NCBI GenBank assembly: GCA_028696365.1
Contig: JAQVHG010000050.1
Span: 1 to 10,669 of the forward strand
Source: Methanofollis sp.
Lineage (GTDB): Archaea; Halobacteriota; Methanomicrobia; Methanomicrobiales; Methanofollaceae
DNA: 10,669 bases
Direction of reading: 5' to 3'
Below, in pieces: positions 5,518 through 10,669 of this stretch. A program made the position numbers and the translations under genes. Each line of letters begins with the position of its first letter. Position 1 is the stretch's first letter. Under the pieces are notes generated by a model. It saw only the letters and a program-made list of their open reading frames with translations, did not search any database and was not told the DNA's origin.

Positions 5518-5973
5518 TCAGTCCTGAGTGTCGGCCGCGGCATCCCGGCTGCGCAAAAATGCCTCGACCTCCTGTTTGAACTGAGCGAAATCTCTGATAT
5601 GTTCCTTTAGGATCGCAAACGTGAGAGCGTCGTCGATCGCTCCGTAGCGGTGGACGACAATGTTTCTGAACCCTTTCATCGCCGTGAGGATCTTTGAGCA
5701 CCGCTCTGCTGAGGACACCGTGGCGTATCAGGTGGTCGACGATATCTTCGTCCGTGCCGGGCACACCGAGGCGGAGATCGGTGTTCAGCATCGCACAGAT
5801 GTCAAAGACCCTCAAACGGCATATTCCATCCTCTTGTAGATGCCGTCCCTGACAATCCCGAGCCTGGTGAATGCCTCGGCCGAATCAGGCAGATGTTCCT
5901 GGACCATGCCGATGCTCTCGGTCATCTCCTGAAGTGTGGTCCTGATGGCGGCACTTCTCAGAGTTTTCCTCAT
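5518..5973 (-). pseudogene. Frameshifted HEPN (DUF86/HepT-like) toxin, copy 2
   Basis: Start is ATG 5973, overlapping the MNT stop as ATGA. The first 53 codons (TLRSAAIRTTLQEMTESIGM to IYKRMEYAV) end at TGA 5812-5814. The homologous sequence resumes after a 5-nt gap (5810-5814) as VFDICAMLNTDLRLGVPG and continues to HGVLSRAVLKD. A second break, one extra base at 5689, shifts to LTAMKGFRNIVVHRYGAIDD, which contains the R-x4-H-x-Y RNase motif with its Tyr, and reads to TGA at 5518-5520. The first break is at the same place as in copy 1; the second is not shared. Rejoined, it is a full-length protein of about 150 aa. As it stands no single frame gives the whole toxin. Confidence 0.87.
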
Positions 5974-6354
5974 GGCATCGCCGACTCCCCGATATAGTCA
6001 TAGAAGCGGTGCTTGAAGGCATTGAAGTCCCTGATGGTCTCGACTGCGATATCGTACAAAAACCGCTCGTCAGGGCAGTAGACCACCCGACCACGTAACG
6101 CCTCCACTCTGACATAGAGCGGGAGGTGCTGAAAAATTTGGAGGTCGTATGGATCGCTGAAGAGTTCTGCCACGCACGAGAAACCTGAACCTCGACGCCT
6201 CCGCGGGACTTCCGTCGAAGAAGACACAGAGGTCGATATCTGATCCCTCTCTTGCATCTCCCCTGGCGACCGAACCATAGAGGATTACAAACCGGACCTT
6301 CTCAAACCCTTCGACCGTCCGGAGCCTCTCGATGATCTCTTCCACTGCAGACAC
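5970..6354 (-). pseudogene. Frameshifted MNT nucleotidyltransferase, partner of HEPN copy 2
   Basis: From GTG 6354 (another GTG at 6363) the frame reads VSAVEEIIERLRTVEGFEKV and then the MNT signature RFVILYGSVARGDAREGSDI with DLCVFFDG. After SRFRFLV the homologous sequence continues one base further on (extra base at 6174) as VAELFSDPYDLQIFQHLPLY, VVYCPDERFLYDIAVETIRD and AFKHRFYDYIGESAMP to TGA 5970-5972. This is the usual two-part sequence of larger archaeal MNT proteins that pair with DUF86. The nucleotidyl-transfer half is intact, but the C-terminal half is out of frame. A start further upstream is possible, but the preceding residues are not family-like. Confidence 0.82.
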
Positions 6355-6475
6355 CTCGTGCACGTAGTAAGAGGATGGGTCTTTCTTCTCATAACTCTTC
6401 TGGCGGCGGGGTAGATACGCCGTGTTGCCTGCAAAGAATGGTCCGAAAAGGACGGACTCGACGTCCTTGAGGGGT

Positions 6476-7436
6476 TTATTTCTGGACTGCTTCCTCTCTG
6501 ATCTCTTCGACCCATGCCATGCAGTCGTCAAGGTCGAGACAGATCCCCTCGCTCTCCAGAACCCGGTGCGAGAACGACCGCGCAACGACGCAGAAGTACT
6601 CCTCCCGCCGGTCATTACGCCAGGAGACCAAGGGGGGCCTTTCGCCGCAGCCTGGCAATGACCTCAGTGGCATCGACCCCGTCCTGCCATTTGCACTCGC
6701 AGAAAAGGATCCGGTACCCGTCCTCGGCGAGGCAGACAATATCGATCTCCTCTCCCCGGTGCCACCAACTCCCGATCCTGGTGAAGACGAACGGCAGGAG
6801 GCCGTGCCGATTGAAGGAATCAAAAAGATCCATCACGATATCCTCGAAGTGCGTACCGACATAGCGCGCGAAGTGCGGCCGCACATATTGGTCCACGATC
6901 AGCGGTGCGTTGCCACGCTCCAGGGCATCGAGATAGGGGTTGACGAATGAAAACCAGAACTCAAAGAGGTTGTCTGAGAGGAAGTAGAGGCCTTTTCTGC
7001 TCTTCTGCCCTTCGGTCACAGGGATGCGCCGGTGCACCAACTTCAGATCGATGAGGGCCGAGAGATACTTGTTGACGACACTCTTGGAGAGTCCGGTATC
7101 GTTGCAGATGAGGCCGATCCTGTGGTTCCCCTGTGCGAGAGAGAAGAGGATGGAGAAGTAATACCTTGGCTCGACAAGTTCGGTCCTGAGGACGAACTCC
7201 ACATCCCTGAAGAGAAACGAATCTTCCCTCATCACCTTCTCCTCGATATTTTTCAGGATGTCCTCTTCTGGATCGGCGGCCATGAGGTATGCCGGTGTCC
7301 CTCCAAAGACGGCGTAGAACTCGACCGCCTTCTTTATGTCCCCCAGGTAGTCGAGCACATGGATGAACCTGAGGGGTTGCAGGAGGATCTGCCCGGTTGT
7401 CCTGCCAAAAAGGGGACTTTTATCTCGCGGGGTAAA
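6476..7436 (-). pseudogene. Archaeal DUF234-type ATPase, N-terminally truncated and frameshifted
   Basis: What remains is the C-terminal two thirds of an archaeal AAA ATPase of the DUF234 group, normally about 450-480 aa with an N-terminal Walker A/B domain. Homology starts at KSPLFGRTTGQILLQPLRF, after the P-loop region, which is missing. Then come YAVFGGTPAYLMAADPEEDI, a helix-turn-helix (NDTGLSKSVVNKYLSALIDL), the family motif SDNLFEFWFSFVNPYLDAL, and a nuclease-like EEIDIVCLAEDG...LFCECKW (PD-(D/E)xK arrangement). At 6629 the frame breaks: RRKAPL is followed by a stop in its own frame, but skipping one base gives VSWRNDRREEYFCVVARSFS to TAA 6476-6478. The break is at CTTGGTC, next to a run of six C. 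Upstream sequence belongs to the TnpB element, so the gene lost its 5' part at that junction. Confidence 0.85.
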
Positions 7437-7453
7437 GGGGCAGAGCGAGAAGA

Positions 7454-7473
7454 CCCCGGCCTTCAGGCCGGGG
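7454..7473. repeat. Left-end hairpin of the TnpB element
   Basis: CCCCGGCCT (7454-7462) and AGGCCGGGG (7465-7473) form a perfect 9-bp stem with a 2-nt loop. IS200/IS605 ends carry such subterminal hairpins, recognised as single strands by TnpA. It lies about 80 nt upstream of tnpB. Confidence 0.65.
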
Positions 7474-7516
7474 ATGAAAGCGGAGCCCCTTTGATCCATA
7501 TTATGTTGTTACAGAT

Positions 7517-7527
7517 AAATATATTTT
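7517..7527 (+). promoter_or_regulatory. TATA box of tnpB
   Basis: AAATATATTTT is centred about 30 nt before ATG 7552, the archaeal TATA position for a transcript that begins at or just before the start codon. No Shine-Dalgarno motif precedes the ATG, consistent with leaderless tnpB mRNA. Confidence 0.6.
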
Positions 7528-7551
7528 GATGTAAAACATATTAGTAATGGT

Positions 7552-8706
7552 ATGCTTCAGGCTTACAAGTATCGGATGTATCCTTCACAGGAGCAGGTTG
7601 TGCTCCTCATGAAGCACATCCATGCCTGTCGGTTTGTATATAACCACTCCCTGGAGCAAAAGATCAAAGCATACGAGCAGGAAGGTCGAAAACTCTCCTG
7701 TTTCGACCTGAACAACCGTCTTTTGGCCCTCAAAGAAGAACATCCATGGCTCAGAGACGTTAACTCTCAGTCTCTTCAGTACGCGAACAGGAACCTCGAC
7801 AACGCATTCACGCGCTTTTTCCGTGAGAAAAAAGGTTTTCCCAGGTTTAAGTCAAGGAAGAATCCTGTTCAATCTTTCCAGATCCCGCAGCATTACCGCG
7901 TGGACTTTGATCGGAGGAAGATCAAATTCCCGAAGATTGGTGAGGTTAAGACTGTCTTCCACCGCGTCTTCACCGGGACGATGAAGTACGCCACGGTTTC
8001 TGTAACATCGACGGGAAAATGGTTTGTCAGTATTCTTGTCGATGACGAGGAACCTGAGCCTGAACCTGTACCGTTTTCTTCAGATACTACTCTTGGGATT
8101 GATGTCGGGTTGAAGGACTTTGCAACCCTCTCCACAGGAGAGAAGATTGAGAACCCCAGATATCTGAAGAACTCCATCCAGCGGTTGAAAGTGTTGCAGC
8201 GGCGAGTGTCACGGAAGGTGAAAGGATCGAAGAACCGAGAGAAAGCGATCCGGAATCTTGCCCGGTGCCATGAAAAGATCGCCAACCAGCGCAATGATTT
8301 CCTGCACAAAATCTCTTTTCGAGTTGTGAGCGAGAACCAAGCCATTGCAGTGGAGTCGTTGAATGTTGACGGGATGATGAAGAACCATTGTCTCGCACAG
8401 GGAATTGGAGATGTTTCGTGGAGCACGTTCTTCACGATGTTGGAATATAAGTGCCGGAAGTACGGGAAGACGCTCCTGAAGATCGGGCGGTTCGATCCCT
8501 CATCGAAGATATGCAGCAAATGTGGGTATCTCAAGCGGGATCTTCTCCTCTCAGATAGGGAATGGATCTGCCCTGACTGTGGCACTCATCACGACCGGGA
8601 CATCAACGCGGCGATCAATATCAAGAAGTTTGCCCTACAAGAGCAGAATCTTGTTGGGGTGTCAGGTGCGGAACGCGCCATTGAGCCTGTGGACTCACCT
8701 CAGTAG
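7552..8706 (+). CDS. tnpB: TnpB, RNA-guided endonuclease of an IS200/IS605 element
   Basis: The 384-aa protein is full length for TnpB. The N-terminal part has YKYRMYPSQEQ, FVYNHSLEQKI and GFPRFKSRKN. The RuvC-like nuclease has its three acidic residues: D184 (LGIDVGLKDF), E268 (IAVESLN) and D350 (DRDINAAINI). A zinc finger lies between the last two (C321-x2-C324 and C340-x2-C343). Characterised TnpB proteins cut DNA matching a guide at the 3' end of an RNA made from the transposon right end, which helps the element persist. All key residues are present and the frame is unbroken, so it is probably active. Here the adjoining guide sequence comes from the HD gene. Confidence 0.96.
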   Translation: MLQAYKYRMYPSQEQVVLLMKHIHACRFVYNHSLEQKIKAYEQEGRKLSCFDLNNRLLALKEEHPWLRDVNSQSLQYANRNLDNAFTRFFREKKGFPRFKSRKNPVQSFQIPQHYRVDFDRRKIKFPKIGEVKTVFHRVFTGTMKYATVSVTSTGKWFVSILVDDEEPEPEPVPFSSDTTLGIDVGLKDFATLSTGEKIENPRYLKNSIQRLKVLQRRVSRKVKGSKNREKAIRNLARCHEKIANQRNDFLHKISFRVVSENQAIAVESLNVDGMMKNHCLAQGIGDVSWSTFFTMLEYKCRKYGKTLLKIGRFDPSSKICSKCGYLKRDLLLSDREWICPDCGTHHDRDINAAINIKKFALQEQNLVGVSGAERAIEPVDSPQ

Positions 8707-8756
8707 AGGGAGGATGAAGCAGGAAGCCACGCCCTTTAGGGCGCGCGGTAGTTCAC
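8706..8756 (+). ncRNA. Right end of the element and presumed 3' scaffold of the TnpB guide RNA
   Basis: After the tnpB stop, GGAAGCCA leads into the hairpin CGCCC-TTTA-GGGCG (8730-8743) and then CGCGGTAGTTCAC. In studied elements the guide RNA overlaps the 3' end of tnpB and this hairpin, and its guide is the flanking DNA, here starting CAGGACGTCGTTTGG at 8757. The hairpin loop also supplies the stop codon of the HD gene on the other strand. Transcription and processing are inferred from the family. Confidence 0.55.
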
Positions 8757-9761
8757 CAGGACGTCGTTTGGATTACGGGTGTACAGAACCCGATAATGGG
8801 TGCGCCTCACGATCCTCTCCGCGGCCTCATGGCCAGGGAGGGCTGGGTCCCTGCTGGCCTTCCAGATGGCGGCCATCACCTCGTTGTCGGTGAGGCCGAG
8901 ATGATCCTCGATCTCGGTTGGGAAATACCCTCCCTCCAGCCATGCCTGCAGAAATTCTTTCAGATGGAGATCATAGATCCGCCTGATGGGATGAAAGTAT
9001 AACTGGCTGAACATAAAATATCGCGCCAACAGAAGCGCCTCTGCCGAGTGGATCCCCCCACTCTCCACCCCGAGGGCGGGCTCAGTCGACCCGTCCTCAT
9101 AGTGTTTCGGGAGAACCCTGAGGGTCTCGATGAGGCGGTGGTGGTCAAACCTGCCATAGGCGACCCCGGTATGGTGCGAGTCCCTGAGGAGGTAGTCCAT
9201 CCGGTCGGCGCCGAAGGTGTCGCCGGTGATGATCTCTGAGAGAACTGCTTCAGTGGTGGTAAAGATCTCTTTTGTGTAATATTTCGGGCCAAGGGCAAGC
9301 TTTGCGACATCCTCCGCCTGGATCTTCAGTCGCTTCCAGAGCCGTTCCATCTCCTCACTCTCGATGAGCCTGAGCGTCATCACCTCGTGATCCCAGTCTT
9401 TAGGGAAGAGGTCTTCAGAGGCATGGGAGAAAGGGGCATGGCCGATGTCGTGGACGAGCGCGGCCATTCGCAGGACACGCCGATAGTACCTTTGGTCGTA
9501 CGCTCCATTGATCTCCAGGGCATCGGTGCACCGGTCCTCTGTGACGGCGTCATAGATCCGGGTTGCCAGTTCCATGACCCCGAGCGAGTGCTCAAACCGC
9601 CGGTGGGTGGCGCCTGGATAGACCAGAGAGGTCAGTGCAAGTTGATGGATGTGGCGAAGACGCTGGACTGGTGCAGAGTTCAGGACCTCTCTTTCATCAG
9701 AGTCCAGGTGAACGAATGCATAGATCGGGTCCCTCACCTCGTGGGTGTATTTCTTCATCAT
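8736..9761 (-). CDS. HD-domain phosphohydrolase (dNTPase-like), C-terminus replaced by the transposon end
   Basis: This 341-aa protein belongs to the dGTPase/SAMHD1-like HD family. The fingerprint is RLRHIHQLALTSLVYPGATH, RFEHSLGVMELA (H58), ALVHDIGHAPFSHASED (H104-D105) and GADRMDYLLRDSHHTGV (D186). The family hydrolyses dNTPs or other nucleotides with a bound metal; the substrate here is unknown. The start ATG 9761 (ATGATGAAG) is supported by a TATA box about 29 nt upstream. The last codons (VNYRAP and TAA) are read from the right end of the TnpB element, so the native C-terminus is gone; relatives, as I recall them, are longer (about 400 aa or more). The catalytic core is complete, so activity may survive, but stability or oligomer contacts may not. 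Confidence 0.9.
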   Translation of the reverse strand: MMKKYTHEVRDPIYAFVHLDSDEREVLNSAPVQRLRHIHQLALTSLVYPGATHRRFEHSLGVMELATRIYDAVTEDRCTDALEINGAYDQRYYRRVLRMAALVHDIGHAPFSHASEDLFPKDWDHEVMTLRLIESEEMERLWKRLKIQAEDVAKLALGPKYYTKEIFTTTEAVLSEIITGDTFGADRMDYLLRDSHHTGVAYGRFDHHRLIETLRVLPKHYEDGSTEPALGVESGGIHSAEALLLARYFMFSQLYFHPIRRIYDLHLKEFLQAWLEGGYFPTEIEDHLGLTDNEVMAAIWKASRDPALPGHEAAERIVRRTHYRVLYTRNPNDVLVNYRAP

Positions 9762-9783
9762 CGGCCGTGCCTACTTCATGTCT

Positions 9784-9795
9784 GAATTATATTCT
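9784..9795 (-). promoter_or_regulatory. TATA box of the HD gene
   Basis: On the minus strand this reads AGAATATAATTC, centred about 29 nt before ATG 9761. No ribosome site precedes the ATG, so a leaderless or very short-leader mRNA is likely. Confidence 0.55.
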
Positions 9796-9917
9796 GGGGA
9801 ATATTCTTCCATTCAAGATATGGGTGGAGGGCCGGCCAGGATATATCCTTCGATATGGATGCGAGTCGGTGTACCTTATAGGGGTGCTGATCTGCGTTCG
9901 CTCTCGGCAAGGCGGGG

Positions 9918-9936
9918 AAAAAAATCGTTCGACGAT
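9918..9936 (-). terminator. Hairpin plus T-run on the minus strand at the edge of repeat copy B
   Basis: On the minus strand ATCGT-CGA-ACGAT is followed by a run of T (plus-strand A at 9918-9924). This looks like a termination signal for a transcript crossing repeat copy B. The T-run is absent from copy A, so it is not a conserved part of the repeat. Confidence 0.35.
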
Positions 9937-10044
9937 CGCTCTTGCAGCAGGCTCCCCGAAATCCGGCCCAGATACGGGTTCTGTTTCAGCCCTTTCCAGG
10001 GGCGTACCGCGGCGCGAGGAGGTATGTATTACTTGTAGTAATAT
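9928..10044. repeat. Dispersed repeat, copy B (117 bp)
   Basis: This is the counterpart of 2026-2143 in the same orientation, about 8 kb away. Shared blocks are TTCGACGATC, GCAGCAG, CCCGAAATC, GGCCCAGAT, CAGGGGCGTACCGCG, AGGAGG and the inverted repeat. Copy B lies about 165 nt upstream of the HD gene start on the opposite strand. Sequence just outside the block differs from copy A, so the edges of the conserved unit are fairly sharp. Confidence 0.65.
10028..10042. promoter_or_regulatory. Inverted repeat in repeat copy B
   Basis: ATTACT-TGT-AGTAAT is a perfect 6+3+6 inverted repeat, extendable by one pair (T10027/A10043). It is the covarying counterpart of the site at 2127-2141. Confidence 0.5.
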
Positions 10045-10348
10045 TGGTCGTCTGAGGGCCGTGAGAATGAGGATTCTATGGGTTATATCGAATAAAAGCG
10101 TCTCTGCATGAAGATCTCGAAATTCTCCTGATTTGGTCATGGATCTGGGGTCGGGTTCTTGAATCCAGGCGTGAAATGGGCGTATTTTAGGTGGCAACAC
10201 CGTGACTCTCCCTTTGGTTGACGATAATGTCGCTGAAGACGATGGCGGCTAGTATCTGCACCGCTGTCTAATTGACAGATGGCAGCAAATGATGCGCTCT
10301 CCTGCCAGGGAAAAATATTCTGAGAGTTTTTTACAGACCTATTATTTC
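10045..10348. other. Intergenic region, nothing recognised
   Basis: No frame on either strand has family-like sequence or a plausible start. A weak CTGTC-TAATT-GACAG inverted repeat lies near 10265-10280. I see no RNA gene. Confidence 0.4.
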
Positions 10349-10565
10349 GGCTCTGTAGAAACCCTCGCCCTTTATGGGTACAAGCGCGATTCAACCGCCT
10401 TCCCTCATGAATCTCGCCGGGTGCGAGTGTCCCAGGATGACGATTGAGCCAAGAAGACACCTCCCTGAAGAGGGATTGCCGTCCACGGCCTATCTTGGGG
10501 CTGGAGGTTTGGGGGGCGGCTAGCCCCCAGCCAGAGAGAGATCTAGAGGGTTGTTTGACTCTAGA
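10349..10565. mobile_element. Degraded relative of the MITE at 5363-5484
   Basis: The left end GGCTCTGTAGAAACCCTC (10349-10366) differs from the MITE left end at one base. Inside, GCGATTCAACCGCCT and, further on, TGGGGGGCGG...TAGCCC parallel the MITE interior. The copy is longer by roughly 90 nt in the middle. The expected right end is not intact: only GAGGGTT near 10544 and a blurred CTCTAGACC remain, and no target duplication is found. The right boundary is therefore a guess. No transposase frame is present. Confidence 0.55.
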
Positions 10566-10669
10566 CCAGAGATCAGATCGGTACCTTGCCATTCTGCATC
10601 TGCCCGAGTGATCGGGGTCAGGTATCGGTGAGGGGATCTGGCGTCATCTTGATCTTTTTCCGGATGAGA

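Larger units (their letters stand above)
7437..8756 (+). mobile_element. TnpB-only IS200/IS605 (IS1341-type) element
   Basis: A single intact tnpB is flanked on the left by A/T-rich sequence and a perfect G/C hairpin, and on the right by a short hairpin followed by GTAGTTCAC, the usual right end of this group. No TnpA (Y1 transposase) gene is present, so movement depends on one in trans. The right boundary is set at 8756. The left boundary is approximate, inferred from where ATPase homology stops. As in this family, no target duplication is seen. Confidence 0.8.

Noticed and set aside
6615..7499. Reading the ATPase as an intact 294-aa gene with a start at 7499
   Set aside because: The first 25 or so residues come from the transposon left end, the P-loop domain is absent, and the conserved C-terminus continues in another frame.
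7032..7529. 165-codon plus-strand open frame opposite the ATPase
   Set aside because: It is the shadow of the DUF234-type ATPase, whose minus-strand reading carries clear family motifs.
7893..8585. 230-codon minus-strand open frame opposite tnpB
   Set aside because: Shadow of tnpB, whose plus-strand frame holds the RuvC residues and zinc finger.
2026..10044. CRISPR array made of the repeated blocks
   Set aside because: Only two copies about 8 kb apart, each over 100 bp; no regularly spaced short repeats were seen anywhere.
1..10669. tRNA or rRNA genes
   Set aside because: No cloverleaf with the conserved T-arm sequence and no recognisable rRNA segment was found on either strand by eye.

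Overview
The window reads as accessory DNA of a methanogenic archaeon, most likely Methanomicrobiales (Methanoculleus/Methanofollis-like). The evidence is a moderately high GC content, several nucleotidyltransferase/HEPN (MNT/HEPN) gene pairs, an archaeal DUF234-type ATPase, a TnpB-only IS200/IS605 element, and TATA boxes placed for leaderless mRNAs. The taxonomic call is inference from gene content.

Layout. Positions 3-686 hold the 3' part of an AT-richer gene cut by the window edge, with a TIM-barrel-like pattern. From about 1.2 to 6.4 kb lies an island of five MNT/HEPN toxin-antitoxin pairs or pair remnants: an intact MntA/HepT pair (1233-1911, +); a winged-helix MNT with a frameshifted HEPN partner (2656-3668, -); a decayed HEPN with only the tail of its MNT (3977-4448, -); a second intact MntA/HepT pair (4597-5240, +); and a frameshifted MNT/HEPN pair (5518-6354, -) that is a paralogue of the third. 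The third and fifth pairs are direct repeats flanking the intact fourth pair.

Positions 6476-7436 hold a DUF234-type ATPase that has lost its N-terminal P-loop domain and carries a frameshift. It abuts a TnpB element (about 7437-8756). On the other side of that element is an HD phosphohydrolase gene (8736-9761, -) that has lost its C-terminus and now uses a stop codon inside the right-end hairpin of the element. The element therefore sits at the scar between two truncated genes of the same orientation.

Non-coding mobile or repeated DNA: a 122-bp MITE (5363-5484) with 18-bp inverted repeats and a perfect 8-bp target duplication; a degraded relative at 10349 onward; an orphan TnpB-element right end (4448-4487) abutting the cut MNT; and an unexplained 118-bp dispersed repeat (2026-2143 and 9928-10044) ending in an inverted repeat whose one arm difference is compensated in the other arm.

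How it fits together: in each pair the MNT enzyme is expected to modify and neutralise the HEPN RNase. Intact pairs lie beside decaying ones, as expected where toxin-antitoxin modules turn over through duplication, transposon ends and frameshifts. Two frame breaks, in unrelated genes, occur at the same 7-nt string CTTGGTC, which deserves a check for recoding versus error or decay.
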